A stretch of 64,000 nucleotides of DNA from positions 1,912,501 to 1,976,500 of the forward strand of contig NZ_JQIV01000006.1 in the NCBI RefSeq assembly GCF_000746825.1, written 5' to 3'. The position numbers were made by a program, and so were the translations under genes. Below are positions 35,508-44,732 of this stretch, piece after piece. How positions within the stretch are numbered: the stretch's first letter is position 1; every line of letters starts with the position of its first letter. The stretch is from Carnobacterium inhibens subsp. inhibens DSM 13024. Lineage in GTDB: Bacteria; Bacillota; Bacilli; Lactobacillales; Carnobacteriaceae. The notes under the pieces were generated by a model. That model did no database searches, was not told the origin of the DNA, and saw only the letters and a list, made by a program, of their open reading frames with translations.

Positions 35508-35850
35508 TTATTTTTATGTATTGTATTGTCACGATGGAAGTTTTTACGGTGGGTATACTACAGATCTGGCTAGACGAGAAGAAGAACATAATCAAGGCGT
35601 TGGGGCTAAGTACACTAAACCCCAAACAAGAAGGCCAGTAAAAATGATTTATGCAGAAGGATATCCTTCTAGAAGTGCAGCTACTAAAGCTGAGTATGCT
35701 TTTAAAAAGCAAACGCGTAAAAAGAAATTGGATTATTTAACAAAACAAGGAGTTCAATTTCCTGTGCTACCAACGGAATCTTGTTTAGTAAATATGCAGC
35801 AAATTGAAGCAAAGGAATGTGAAAAACATGCAGAGTCAAAAGAGTTTTGA
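35494..35850 (+). CDS. yazA: GIY-YIG nuclease superfamily protein (YazA/UPF0213)
   Basis: The 118-residue protein is a stand-alone GIY-YIG domain: YFYVLYCHDGSFYGGYTTDL holds the modified GIY-YIG pair (YVLYC..YGGYT), followed by the conserved Arg (LARREEEHN) and the Glu of KAEYAFKK. Its biological role is unknown. The start overlaps yabB by 14 bases and its end overlaps rsmI by 23, so the three genes are coupled. The C-terminal 30 residues are outside the domain. Confidence 0.9.
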   Translation: MESVSYFYVLYCHDGSFYGGYTTDLARREEEHNQGVGAKYTKPQTRRPVKMIYAEGYPSRSAATKAEYAFKKQTRKKKLDYLTKQGVQFPVLPTESCLVNMQQIEAKECEKHAESKEF

Positions 35851-36706
35851 ACAATCCATAGGCGGAAGTTTATACCTAATTCCTACGCCCATTGGAAATT
35901 TAGAAGACATGACTTTTAGAGGGGTAAGGCTATTAAAAGAAGTAGATTTGATTGCTTCTGAAGATACGCGTAACACACAAAAGCTTTTAAATCATTATGA
36001 AATAAAAACACCTCAAATTAGTTTTCATGAACACAATACACAAGAACGGATCGGACAGTTGATTGAAAAGTTAGAAGCAGGAATGACCATTGCACAAGTA
36101 AGCGATGCTGGGATGCCTTCTATCAGCGATCCCGGACACGAATTAGTTGTAGCATGTATACAAGCTGGTATTCCAGTGATTCCTTTGCCAGGAGCGAATG
36201 CTGGACTGACAGCTTTGATCGCATCTGGAATCAGTCCACAGCCTTTTTATTTTTTTGGTTTCTTACCACGCAAAAAAAAGGAGCAGCTGCTTAGTTTAGA
36301 GGAATTGAATCATCGACCAGAAACGATTATTTTATATGAATCGCCGCACCGTTTAAAAGAAGTACTGAAAAATATGTCTACCGTTTTTGGAATGGAGCGA
36401 CGCATTGTATGCTGCCGTGAATTAACAAAACGGTACGAAGAGTTTATAAGAGGAACGATCGAAGAAGCGATTGAATGGTCAATGACGAATGAAATCAGAG
36501 GGGAATTCTGTTTGATCGTTGAAGGAAATAGTGCAGGATCTCTTTTAATGGAAGAAGATACAAGCTGGGAGGCTTTGTCGTTAAAAGAACATGTAGATTT
36601 AATGATCAATGAAATGGAATTCACCAGTAAAGATGCGATTAAAGAAGTTGCTAAATTACGAGGACTAAAGAAGCAAGAAGTTTATGCAGCTTTTCATGAA
36701 TTCTAA
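35828..36706 (+). CDS. rsmI: RsmI, 16S rRNA (cytidine1402-2'-O)-methyltransferase
   Basis: RsmI methylates the ribose of C1402 in the ribosomal decoding centre. The 292-residue protein is of the tetrapyrrole-methylase fold: GSLYLIPTPIGNLEDMTFRG, the SEDTRNTQKLLNHY region, VSDAGMPSISDPGHEL and PLPGANAG. ATG 35828 is chosen with AAAGGAA eleven bases upstream; a TTG at 35804 is an alternative. It is the last gene of the yabB-yazA-rsmI run, which ends at a strong terminator. Confidence 0.95.
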   Translation: MQSQKSFEQSIGGSLYLIPTPIGNLEDMTFRGVRLLKEVDLIASEDTRNTQKLLNHYEIKTPQISFHEHNTQERIGQLIEKLEAGMTIAQVSDAGMPSISDPGHELVVACIQAGIPVIPLPGANAGLTALIASGISPQPFYFFGFLPRKKKEQLLSLEELNHRPETIILYESPHRLKEVLKNMSTVFGMERRIVCCRELTKRYEEFIRGTIEEAIEWSMTNEIRGEFCLIVEGNSAGSLLMEEDTSWEALSLKEHVDLMINEMEFTSKDAIKEVAKLRGLKKQEVYAAFHEF

Positions 36707-36732
36707 TTGGATAACTTACTTAAAATGTAAAT

Positions 36733-36780
36733 AAAAATACACGTACCTTATTTACAGGATAGGTACGTGTATTTTTTCTA
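36733..36780 (+). terminator. Terminator behind rsmI
   Basis: AAAATACACGTACCT and AGGTACGTGTATTTT form a perfect stem around a short loop, followed by T. It may serve mscL in the other direction as well. Confidence 0.9.
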
Positions 36781-36820
36781 TAAAGGGTACTGAAAAGAAA
36801 AATAAATTAATTTTTTAAAT

Positions 36821-37228
36821 TTAAAGATTCGTTTTATTTTTATCTTCTGCTAATAAATCGCGAATCTCTTTAAGATATTGTTCTGCCGCAGGAATCTCAA
36901 CCTCTTTTGTAACTTCTTCTGTTTTTTTGAATTTATTGGCAGCATTATTAATAATCTTAATAAAAATAAAGATCACGAGTGCAATTAAAATGAAGTCTAC
37001 AACAGCTTGCAAAAAAGCGCCGTATTCTAGTTTAGCACCGCCAACATCTATGGATAAGTTTTTGATATTTGTTCCACCAGTAAGAATACCAACGAGAGGC
37101 ATAATAATATAATTAACAAGAGCAGTAACAATAGCTGTAAAAGCAGAACCGATAACAACACCGACGGCTAAATCAAGTACATTTCCTCTAAAAGCAAAAT
37201 CTTTAAACTCATCTATAAATTTCTTCAT
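36821..37228 (-). CDS. mscL: MscL, large-conductance mechanosensitive channel
   Basis: MscL opens under membrane tension and releases solutes on hypo-osmotic shock. The 135-residue protein has the N-terminal amphipathic helix MKKFIDEFKDFAFRGNVLDL, TM1 with the pore-lining AVGVVIGSAFTAIV, TM2 (about 75-98) and a charged C-terminal helix bundle. The GGAGGTG ribosome-binding site is visible on the minus strand. It is a single gene. Function is established. Confidence 0.96.
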   Translation of the reverse strand: MKKFIDEFKDFAFRGNVLDLAVGVVIGSAFTAIVTALVNYIIMPLVGILTGGTNIKNLSIDVGGAKLEYGAFLQAVVDFILIALVIFIFIKIINNAANKFKKTEEVTKEVEIPAAEQYLKEIRDLLAEDKNKTNL

Positions 37229-37447
37229 GATTTCACCTCCCTATATGTTTACATACCATTAAGAAATGATTGTATTATCATAACTATAACAGAAGGGCAT
37301 TTTTACTGTCTAGTGTTATGTTAAATTTCTGATATAGGAGAGGAAATTACGTTTGAAAAATAAGAAATCTTTAAAATTTTGTAAATTAATGAGGAGTATG
37401 GATAAATAAGGTATAATAAAGAAAAGGTTTTACAAGGAGGAAAAGAA

Positions 37448-38269
37448 ATGAAAAAAAATTGGAGTCGTTTATTGATCATCTCTTTAGGAATGGTAGCATT
37501 AAGTGCTTGTGGAACGAATAATGAAAATGAGGGAGCTACTTCTGAAGCAACAAACTCTGAGTCTATGGTATCTGAGTCAGCTGTTTCTGAAACAACATCT
37601 TCTCAAGAGGTAGATTCAACAATAGAAGAGCCAGAAGAAGTTTCATTACAAGAAAAATATAACAAAATGTATACAGACGGGTCAGCTCAGTATGATGCTG
37701 GTAAGTATGATGAAGCTGCGGGTACGATTGGTGTATTGCTTCAAAATGATTTATCAGAGTACAATGAAATTGAAACCAAAGCTACAACTTTGAAAGAACA
37801 AATTACTCTTGCTCAGGCTGAAGAAGCTAAGGCAAGTGAAGCTACAGCTCTTATAGAAAATTCAGCTTATAAAACAGAACGCACTTCAGATTTAGCAGCA
37901 GCTGAATTCGCAGAAGCAACAGGTAAAGACATTAAAACGGTCTCTGATGATGAGATCAGCAGCTGGTTAAGCGATAAAGAAGCTGCAACAGCTGAATCTA
38001 GCAATGCAACAACAGAGGCAACTCCTGAAGAAGAAATGACTACAGTATTGGATGCAGTTGTTTCGATTACTGGAATATCTCCAGAAGATAATCAATTTTA
38101 TGCAACTAAAACAAATGAACAAACCTATACAGTTGAGATCCGCCATTCTCACGAAGTAGATGGAGTTGGAATTTCTAATATGGTGGGCATGTTTGAATAC
38201 AATTTAGCAACAAAAGAACTGAAAAAAATGGATCCGCTAACTGGTGAATATTCAGTAGTTACAGAATAG
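37448..38269 (+). CDS. Predicted lipoprotein with Ser/Thr/Glu-rich linker, unknown function
   Basis: I do not recognise this 273-residue protein. It has a signal peptide with lipobox ALSACG (Cys about 21), a low-complexity Ser/Glu/Thr linker (about 25-65), a TPR-like helix pair (YTDGSAQYDAGKYDEAAGTI, about 78-97), and a small C-terminal domain (about 195-273) after a second acidic linker. The end of the protein, EIRHSHEVDGVGISNMVGMF and FEYNLATKELKKMDP, resembles substrate-like domains of secreted Firmicute lipoproteins. AAGGAGG precedes the ATG and a TATAAT lies at 37412-37417. Surface location is inferred. Confidence 0.75.
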   Translation: MKKNWSRLLIISLGMVALSACGTNNENEGATSEATNSESMVSESAVSETTSSQEVDSTIEEPEEVSLQEKYNKMYTDGSAQYDAGKYDEAAGTIGVLLQNDLSEYNEIETKATTLKEQITLAQAEEAKASEATALIENSAYKTERTSDLAAAEFAEATGKDIKTVSDDEISSWLSDKEAATAESSNATTEATPEEEMTTVLDAVVSITGISPEDNQFYATKTNEQTYTVEIRHSHEVDGVGISNMVGMFEYNLATKELKKMDPLTGEYSVVTE

Positions 38270-38298
38270 TTGTAAAAGTAAAATATTCTAAACAAGGC

Positions 38299-38338
38299 TA
38301 AAAAACGAGTTCAATTAAGAACTCGTTTTTTAGTCTTG
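38299..38338. terminator. Bidirectional terminator
   Basis: AAAAAACGAGTTC and GAACTCGTTTTTT are perfect complements around a short loop. The stem reaches into the last codons of the minus-strand oxidase gene. Confidence 0.88.
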
Positions 38339-39457
38339 TTTTTTAATGTAGCGTTCAACTGGGTAATCAGTTAAAGGCAAATCAGTGGGCTCATCTGAGA
38401 TAAGCTGGCTTAACATTTTTCCAATCAACGGACCCGAAGTTAGTCCGGATGAACCTAAGCCACTTGCTGCAAAAAGATTAGGATAATTCGGAACAGCTCC
38501 AAAAAAAGGAGCAAAGTCAGAAGTATACGCTCTTGTACCAACGCGGATTCCTGTAATAGTTGCGTTTTTTAATTCGGGAGCAAGTTCTTTAGCTTCTTCT
38601 AACATAAGCGCTAGTTTTTCTTTAGTAGGGGTTAAATCATAGCCACCATCATTTTCATGTGTAGCTCCTACAATAATTTTACCATTTGTAAAAGGAATAA
38701 TGTCTTTTTCGCCATCTGGCATAACTACAGGCCAATTGGACATATCTTTTTGTAAGTGAAGTTGAACCAACTGCCCTTTTTGAGGACGAATATCAACATC
38801 TAAACCAAGTGGATTTAATAATTCTGGTAACCATGCGCCTACTGCTAAGATAACTATGTCATAAGTTTTGGTTTGTGTCTTAGAACGAATAATATAATCA
38901 GCTGAGTTAGGTTGAGATAATACAACTTTTTCAGCATAATGACTGGCTCCGTTAACTATAGCTTGATCAATTAATTTTTTTGTCAATAAAGAACCATCAA
39001 CACGTGCACCGCCAGTAGCAAATAAAGCTGATTCTTCTGAGTCATATATAGGAAATTTAGCTTTGATTTCTTTTGGAGATAAGAGAGAGAGCGTGCCAAT
39101 TTCTGGGGCAGTTTCCAGGCGTTTAAGAGCAGTTTTTTCTAACTTTTTCAGTAAGTTAGGATTTTTTTTGAAGACAAGAGTTCCTACTTGTTTGTAAATA
39201 TCAGAATCAGTAAGCGATTCATTTAGATCATGCATGAGTTGTGGATAAAAAGCTGCTCCTTTAGAGGCTAGTTGGTACCATTCTTTATTTCGGCGTTGAG
39301 ATAGCCATGGACAGATGATTCCAGCAGCAGCAGAGGTTGCTTGGCCTACTCCATCATCATAGATATCTACTTCATAGTTTTTTTGACTAAGATAAAATGC
39401 AGCAGTAGCTCCTACAATACCGCCACCGATTACTGCGATCCGTTTTATTTGTGTCAT
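38330..39457 (-). CDS. FAD-dependent oxidoreductase of the DAO family
   Basis: The 375-residue flavoprotein has an N-terminal dinucleotide-binding motif IAVIGGGIVGATAAFYLSQ, an acidic residue at the end of strand 2 (VDIYDDG), a substrate-domain region GARVDGSLLTKKLI, and the C-terminal FAD motif NLFAASGLGSSGLTSGPLIG. It groups with glycine/D-amino-acid oxidases; the exact substrate is not determined. The ATG at 39457 is preferred over a TTG one codon earlier, with GAGGATG upstream on the minus strand. It stands alone; D-amino-acid use is plausible but not shown. The gap 39458-39685 holds no recognised element. Confidence 0.85.
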   Translation of the reverse strand: MTQIKRIAVIGGGIVGATAAFYLSQKNYEVDIYDDGVGQATSAAAGIICPWLSQRRNKEWYQLASKGAAFYPQLMHDLNESLTDSDIYKQVGTLVFKKNPNLLKKLEKTALKRLETAPEIGTLSLLSPKEIKAKFPIYDSEESALFATGGARVDGSLLTKKLIDQAIVNGASHYAEKVVLSQPNSADYIIRSKTQTKTYDIVILAVGAWLPELLNPLGLDVDIRPQKGQLVQLHLQKDMSNWPVVMPDGEKDIIPFTNGKIIVGATHENDGGYDLTPTKEKLALMLEEAKELAPELKNATITGIRVGTRAYTSDFAPFFGAVPNYPNLFAASGLGSSGLTSGPLIGKMLSQLISDEPTDLPLTDYPVERYIKKQD

Positions 39458-39685
39458 CAAGTATCATCCTCTTCATTTGCAACTATCTGTATTGCATTCG
39501 TACGAATTAAAGTACTAATAGTGCATAAAATAGTGTGTTCCATAAAACCGACATTCTTATTATCATGAAAAAGAATCACAACATCTTTCATTATAAAACA
39601 AATGCAGTTTTTAATAAATGGGCATCACATCTAAACGTAAGAGAGTGTTTTTTGCTTAAGAGCATGTAGCATTCAATCATCTTTA

Positions 39686-41122
39686 TTAATGTATTTCAGT
39701 CAATGCTCCAGCAGCTGTATCATTTGAAGGAACATTTCCTTCAGCTAATTTTCTTAAATCAAGAATGTCATCGATTTTTTCTTTAGTCAGCCAGTTCCTT
39801 TTAAGTAAAATTTGTCGAATTGAAAGCCCGGTTTTCAAAGCTTCTTTTGCTACTTCGCTTGCTTTTTTATAACCGATAAAAGGACAAAGAGCAGTAACGA
39901 TCCCAACACTTTTCTCAACTTGATCTCGGCAATGTTTCTCATTAACAGTGATTCCGACAATGCAGTTGTCTGCTAAGGTCATTACGGCATTTGTAAGCAG
40001 TTCAATAGAGCTGAAAAGATTACGAAAAATAATTGGTTCAAAAGGATTCAATTCAAGTTGTCCCGATTCTGCGGCCATTGTAATGGTAACATCATTACCG
40101 ACAATTTGAAAAGCAACCTGAGAAACAACTTCTGGAATGACGGGATTGACTTTTCCAGGCATAATGGAAGAACCATTTTGCTTAGCGGGTAAATTAATTT
40201 CACCAAAACCAGTTTTTGGACCGCTGGACAATAAGCGAAGATCGTTGCTCATTTTTGAGAGAGAGATAGCAGCTGTTTTTATAACTCCTGAAACCCGAAC
40301 AAAGCTATCAACATTTTGAGTGGTGTCATACAGATTATCAGCTTGTTTTAAGGGCAACTGCAGTTCACGGGCAAGATTTTCGGCAATAGTTGAGGAATAC
40401 TCAACAGAAGCATTGATTCCATTTCCAATAGCGGTAGCACCAATATTAAGAGTGTACATTTCATCTGTTATGGCGATTAAATGCTTGATATCACGGTGAA
40501 CAACAGATTGATAGGCTTTGAAAGAATGTCCTAAAGTTGTTGGAACTGCATCTTGTAATTGCGTTCTGCCCATCTTGATCACGTCTGAAAATTCTATTGC
40601 TTTTTGTTCCAGTAAGTTCTCTAAGTAAGAAAGATTTGAAATAAGCTGTGGCATGAGTTCCAAGACTGTTAGTTTTCCAGCGCTCGGAAAAACATCATTT
40701 GTCGATTGAGAACAGTTAACGTGATCATTTGGGTGTACCAGATCATACTTTTCTTTTGTTCCACCCAGAATTTCACTAGCTCTGTGTGCAATGACCTCAT
40801 TCATGTTCATATTTGCAGAAGTACCAGCGCCTCCTTGGATGGTATCCACGATAAATTCTGTTTGAAATTCTCCTGCAATAATTTCGTTACATGCCTCGCA
40901 GATTGCATTTGTAACCGTACCAGATAAATTGTTTGCTTGGTAATTGGTAATAGCTGCTATTTTTTTTATAATGGCTAAGTTTTTTATAAAAACAGGATGC
41001 AGTTTTTCTCCCGATATCGAAAAATTATTTTTTGCCCGCAGAGATTGTATGCCATAGTAAGCTTCACCTGGAATGGGTAAGCTGCCAATTGAATCAAATT
41101 CTATTCGTGTATGCATAATCAT
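39686..41122 (-). CDS. aspA: Aspartate ammonia-lyase (aspartase)
   Basis: Aspartase splits L-aspartate into fumarate and ammonia. The 478-residue protein is of the fumarase/aspartase superfamily: RIEFDSIGSLPIPGEAYYGI at the start, QGGAGTSANMNMNEVIA, HPNDHVNCSQSTNDVFPSA and the signature GSSIMPGKVNPVIPE (catalytic Ser loop). Class II fumarase is the main alternative; the MNMNEVIAHRA segment with NMN fits aspartase better. ATG 41122 is chosen because GGAGG lies six bases upstream; an earlier ATG at 41140 would include that site in the coding part. It is divergent from an Lrp/AsnC regulator, its probable controller. Confidence 0.9.
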   Translation of the reverse strand: MIMHTRIEFDSIGSLPIPGEAYYGIQSLRAKNNFSISGEKLHPVFIKNLAIIKKIAAITNYQANNLSGTVTNAICEACNEIIAGEFQTEFIVDTIQGGAGTSANMNMNEVIAHRASEILGGTKEKYDLVHPNDHVNCSQSTNDVFPSAGKLTVLELMPQLISNLSYLENLLEQKAIEFSDVIKMGRTQLQDAVPTTLGHSFKAYQSVVHRDIKHLIAITDEMYTLNIGATAIGNGINASVEYSSTIAENLARELQLPLKQADNLYDTTQNVDSFVRVSGVIKTAAISLSKMSNDLRLLSSGPKTGFGEINLPAKQNGSSIMPGKVNPVIPEVVSQVAFQIVGNDVTITMAAESGQLELNPFEPIIFRNLFSSIELLTNAVMTLADNCIVGITVNEKHCRDQVEKSVGIVTALCPFIGYKKASEVAKEALKTGLSIRQILLKRNWLTKEKIDDILDLRKLAEGNVPSNDTAAGALTEIH

Positions 41123-41376
41123 CCTAATCCTCCAATTCAATGTAAAAAGCTGTTGTTGAAATATAAATAAGAAGATACCATGATTGGAACACAGAGTAAA
41201 TAGATGGAAAAAAGAAAAAACAATTGATTGGTATAGTCGTGTTTCAACTTATAAAACACTAGTTTTCCCTTTATAAACTTCATTTTGTTAAGCTGGAATA
41301 AAATGAATTCTTGAAATGTCTACTTCTAAATGTATAATCTTAATAGAAAGAGAATCTGTGAAAAGGATGGGATAAA

Positions 41377-41823
41377 ATGGACAACATTGATAGACATATT
41401 ATTCAATTATTAGAAGGTAACGCACGAGCGTCATTGAAAGAAATTGCAGCTGAAACATTTTTATCTTCACCTGCTGTGTCTGCACGGATTTCACGTTTAG
41501 AGAGAGAAGAAATTATTACAGGCTATACCGCTCAAGTAAATTTACACAAATTAGGTTACCATATCACTGCATTTATAAATCTTGAACTGAGCCCTAAACA
41601 AAAGCCGACATTTTATCCATTTGTCAAAAAATGTCCAAATATATTAGAATGTAATTGTGTAACCGGAGAATATTCGATGCTTTTAAAGGTGGCTTTCCCA
41701 AGTACAGTTGAGCTGGACGGATTTATCGGAGAACTGCAGCAATTTGGTAAAACATATACGCAAATTGTTTTTTCGACTAGTGTCGAACCTAGAGGGATTC
41801 AATTAGGAGAACAGGGAGAATAA
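41377..41823 (+). CDS. Lrp/AsnC family transcriptional regulator
   Basis: The 148-residue protein has the Lrp layout: an N-terminal helix-turn-helix (MDNIDRHIIQLLEGNARASL, KEIAAETFLSSPAVSARISRLE) and a C-terminal RAM/ASNC domain (about 65-140) for binding an amino acid effector, with the typical CNCVTGEYSMLLKVAF strand. It is divergent from aspA across about 250 bases, so control of aspartate breakdown is likely (inference). The effector is not known. AAAGGATGG precedes the ATG, and a hairpin terminator follows at 41848. Confidence 0.9.
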   Translation: MDNIDRHIIQLLEGNARASLKEIAAETFLSSPAVSARISRLEREEIITGYTAQVNLHKLGYHITAFINLELSPKQKPTFYPFVKKCPNILECNCVTGEYSMLLKVAFPSTVELDGFIGELQQFGKTYTQIVFSTSVEPRGIQLGEQGE

Positions 41824-41847
41824 AATCAAGTGAAAGTGTTAGTTAAA

Positions 41848-42133
41848 ACTTATTCCCATTTGTGTTAGCCATTTTCAGCAAAGTGGGAATGAGTTTTCTT
41901 TGAAGGGTCTACTTTTTCTAACCCTTCTGATTGTCTGGAGGAGTGACTCTTCCATGTAATGACCTTTCACGAAAAAGTGGAGCGAGAAATTAGTGTCACT
42001 CATCTATGGAATGGCTCTCCACGTAAGAGTAGCATCTAAAAATGATAGTCACTTTTATGTCAAAGTTAGTTTCACGAAAAAGTGACTACAAAAAAAGACT
42101 TCACTTTTCCGTAGAAAAGTGAAAGTCTTTTTT
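41848..42133. terminator. Hairpin-dense region between the Lrp gene and proA, ending in a bidirectional terminator
   Basis: The 370-base gap holds no gene but several hairpins: CTTATTCCCA..TTTG with CAAA.GTGGGAATGAG (41849-41892), GAAGGGT with ACCCTTC (41902-41927), GAGTGAC with GTCACTC (41941-42001), TAGTCACTTTT with AAAAGTGACTA (42046-42088, perfect 11 bp), and the strong AAAAAAGACT-TCACTTTT with AAAAGTGA-AAGTCTTTTTT (42091-42133). The first looks like the Lrp terminator and the last like a proBA terminator. The small palindrome TTTCACGAAAAAGTG occurs twice (41966 and 42070). Confidence 0.7.
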
Positions 42134-42193
42134 AATCAGAAGTTAAGGTGTATCCCAAATTTTTATCCTGTAGTTTATTAATAAAAGATAGGT

Positions 42194-43438
42194 TTAACGA
42201 ATTTGACCTTCACCGAAAATGATGTATTTAGATGAAGTTAATTCAGTAAGTCCCATTGGACCTCGAGCATGTAATTTTTGAGTGCTTATACCGATCTCTG
42301 CACCGAATCCAAATTCAAATCCATCTGTAAAACGTGTAGAGGCGTTAATGTAAACAGCAGCAGAGTCTACCTCACGATGGAACTGCATACCTGCAGCGTA
42401 ATTATCTGTCACAATAACTTCAGAATGGCCAGTACTATACCGATCAATGTGTTCAATTGCTTCGTCTAAAGAAGATACTACTTTGACAGCTAAAATAAAA
42501 TCTAAGAATTCTGTTTCCCAATCTTCTTGAGTAGCAGGAATCGCATGTTGCAGATAAGAGAGAGCTTTTTCATCTGCTCTTAATTCAACATGCCAAGGTG
42601 CCAATGCTTTTTCAATCACAGGTAAGAAAGTTTCTGCTACATCTTCATGAATCAACAATGTTTCAGCAGCATTGCATACAGAAGGTCTAGAACATTTTGC
42701 ATTTACGATAATATCGGTTGCCATAGTTAATTGAGCATCTTTATCGATATAGACATGGCAGTTACCGGTTCCTGTTTCAATGACAGGAACGGTTGCTGTT
42801 TCTAATACTGTTTGAATCAATTTTGCACCACCACGTGGGATCAAAACATCCAAGTAACGATTTAATCGCATCATTTCTTTAGAGCTTTCACGAGTGGTAT
42901 CTTCAACCAATTGAATCGTTGTTGGAGGAAATACAGTTGGTTGAAGCGCATCTTGTAAGATGTGAACTAAAGCTTTATTTGAATAGATAGCTTCTTTACC
43001 ACCGCGTAAAATGACCGCATTTCCAGCTTTGAAACACAGAGATCCGGCATCCGTGGTTACGTTTGGTCGAGACTCATAGATGATCCCAATCACACCTAAA
43101 GGAACACGTTGTTTGCCAATCGTTAAACCAGCTTCATTTTGCCACATTCCATCAACTTGTCCGATGGGATCTGGCAATTCTGCTATCTCAAGGATTCCAT
43201 CGGCCATAGCTTTAATGCGTTCTTCAGTTAAGACTAAACGATCAATCATGTTTTCTGATATCCCATTTTCTTTAGCAGCAATTAAATCTAATTTATTTGC
43301 TGTAAGAATGGTTTCAGTGTGATCAACTAAAGCTTGGCTCATTAGTTTTAAAGCATCATTTTTTTCTGATGATGTAGCTCTTGCAAGCGAGCGTGCCGCT
43401 TTCTTCGCTTTTTCACCTAGTTGGATCAAAGTTTCCAT
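42194..43438 (-). CDS. proA: ProA, glutamate-5-semialdehyde dehydrogenase
   Basis: ProA reduces gamma-glutamyl phosphate to glutamate semialdehyde, step two of proline synthesis. The 414-residue protein has the aldehyde-dehydrogenase fold: the [19 protein letters not shown] segment, the cofactor region [20 protein letters not shown] with [12 protein letters not shown], the catalytic Cys in [12 protein letters not shown], and the C-terminal [19 protein letters not shown]. It is 18 bases behind proB, with which it forms an operon. proC is elsewhere (8376-9191). Function is established. Confidence 0.96.
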   Translation of the reverse strand: METLIQLGEKAKKAARSLARATSSEKNDALKLMSQALVDHTETILTANKLDLIAAKENGISENMIDRLVLTEERIKAMADGILEIAELPDPIGQVDGMWQNEAGLTIGKQRVPLGVIGIIYESRPNVTTDAGSLCFKAGNAVILRGGKEAIYSNKALVHILQDALQPTVFPPTTIQLVEDTTRESSKEMMRLNRYLDVLIPRGGAKLIQTVLETATVPVIETGTGNCHVYIDKDAQLTMATDIIVNAKCSRPSVCNAAETLLIHEDVAETFLPVIEKALAPWHVELRADEKALSYLQHAIPATQEDWETEFLDFILAVKVVSSLDEAIEHIDRYSTGHSEVIVTDNYAAGMQFHREVDSAAVYINASTRFTDGFEFGFGAEIGISTQKLHARGPMGLTELTSSKYIIFGEGQIR

Positions 43439-43456
43439 AAAAACTCTCCTTTTAAT

Positions 43457-44284
43457 TTAGTCAGCAGAAAATAATGTTCCTATTTCTTTGCCTTCAATAA
43501 TATCAAAAATAATCGTGGGGTCTTCACCGTTAGCCAATACCATTTGACTGGAATTTTTTAAAATATGATTAGCAGCGATCAACTTGGTAGACATTCCGCC
43601 AGTTCCGTAGCTTGATCCTTTTCCACCAGCAAGAGTGTATAGCTCATCGGTGATGGCATGAACTTCATGAAATAAAACCGCATCAGGTTCATCATTTGGA
43701 TTCTTATTATAAAAGCCATTAATATCAGATAACATGATCAATAAATCAGCAGCAGTAATCTCTGCAACAATAGCCGATAAGCGATCATTATCACCAAATT
43801 TAGTCAGATGATCTAATTCTTCCACGGCAACAGTGTCATTTTCATTTACGATAGGAATAATGCCTTTAATCAGAAGCTGTTCAAATGTGTTAATCGCATT
43901 TAGTCGACTAGTTGGAAACTCGATTATATCTCGTGTCATTAAGACTTGTCCGACGATTTGTCCGTAGCTGTGAAAGAATTTACTGTACAAATTCATTAAT
44001 TCCGTTTGTCCTACGGAAGCTACAGCTTGCTGTTCAGGAATCGTTTTTGGTCGTTCAGTCAGTTGCAGGTGAGAAATACCAACTCCAACAGCTCCAGAAG
44101 ATACTAAAATAACTTCTTTTCCTTGGTTTTTTAAATCGGATAAAACAAAAGCTAATTTTTCTAAGCGTTGTAGATTGATGGTGCCATTAGGATACATAAT
44201 TGTACTGGTTCCAACTTTTACAACGATACGTTTACAAGAAGATAATAATTGTCGAGAAGTAGTCGTCATTTTTTTTTCATCCAT
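43457..44284 (-). CDS. proB: ProB, glutamate 5-kinase
   Basis: ProB phosphorylates glutamate, the committed and feedback-inhibited step of proline synthesis. The 275-residue protein is an amino-acid-kinase-fold enzyme without the C-terminal PUA domain found in many bacteria. Motifs are RIVVKVGTSTIM, LVSSGAVGVGISHL, IPIVNENDTVAV, KFGDNDRLSAIVA and YGTGGMSTKLIAA. Two starts are possible, ATG 44284 or the ATG five codons later; neither has a strong site. It leads the proBA operon, and a possible extended -10 (TGGTAAAAT on the minus strand) lies near 44375. Confidence 0.95.
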   Translation of the reverse strand: MDEKKMTTTSRQLLSSCKRIVVKVGTSTIMYPNGTINLQRLEKLAFVLSDLKNQGKEVILVSSGAVGVGISHLQLTERPKTIPEQQAVASVGQTELMNLYSKFFHSYGQIVGQVLMTRDIIEFPTSRLNAINTFEQLLIKGIIPIVNENDTVAVEELDHLTKFGDNDRLSAIVAEITAADLLIMLSDINGFYNKNPNDEPDAVLFHEVHAITDELYTLAGGKGSSYGTGGMSTKLIAANHILKNSSQMVLANGEDPTIIFDIIEGKEIGTLFSAD

Positions 44285-44487
44285 TCTATTCTTAATGACC
44301 CCTAAAAACTTTGGTTTGATTTAATAGGTCTATTTATAAAATCATTAGCCATTCTATTCCCTTTATTTTACCAGTTTCTGGGATGAAAAACTAATTTTTC
44401 TTATTTCTATATCTTCCGATGTAGAAAGAGAAGTCTTCATTTGAGCGTTCTCAATGTATGCAGGAATTTGATAATTTGATGAGATTT

Positions 44488-44620
44488 GTACTTAAAGGGC
44501 ACTATATGAACCAAAAATGCCAACTAAAACAAAGTATATGGTACTTAAAGCACTATACGAACCATAATGGTCAACTAAGACGAAGGTTATGGTCCGCAAG
44601 AGCATTATACGTATTAAAAG
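44488..44620 (+). repeat. Tandem repeat of about 52 bases, 2.5 copies
   Basis: Copy one (44488-44540) and copy two (44541-44591) both begin GTACTTAAAG, continue CACTATA.GAACCA, then CAACTAA.AC.AAG and end TATG. A third partial copy (44592-44620) begins GTCCGCAAGAGCATTATACG. The copies are diverged by about a quarter. A 63-codon frame crosses it without a good ribosome-binding site. The rest of the 44285-44487 gap holds only the proB promoter region. Confidence 0.65.
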
Positions 44621-44626
44621 CGGAAA

Positions 44627-44678
44627 AAAACACCAAGCAGAAAGGCTAATACTAGTCTTTCGCTTGGCGTTTTTTATT
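44627..44678. terminator. Bidirectional terminator
   Basis: AACACCAAGC-AGAAAG and CTTTC-GCTTGGCGTT pair with small mismatches, with T runs on both strands. On the minus strand it ends the P-type ATPase transcript. Confidence 0.85.
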
Positions 44679-44732
44679 TTAATGTCTTCTGTATGAGTTT
44701 AGGGACATCAAAATCATTCATTTGCAATAGCT

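Noticed and set aside
42194-44284. T-box or riboswitch before proBA
   Set aside because: No GGTGG T-box core or specifier-type stem was found upstream of proB; only a possible extended -10 is visible.
44458-44649. A 63-codon forward frame between proB and the pump gene
   Set aside because: It is formed by the tandem repeat and the start of a terminator, with no good ribosome-binding site.
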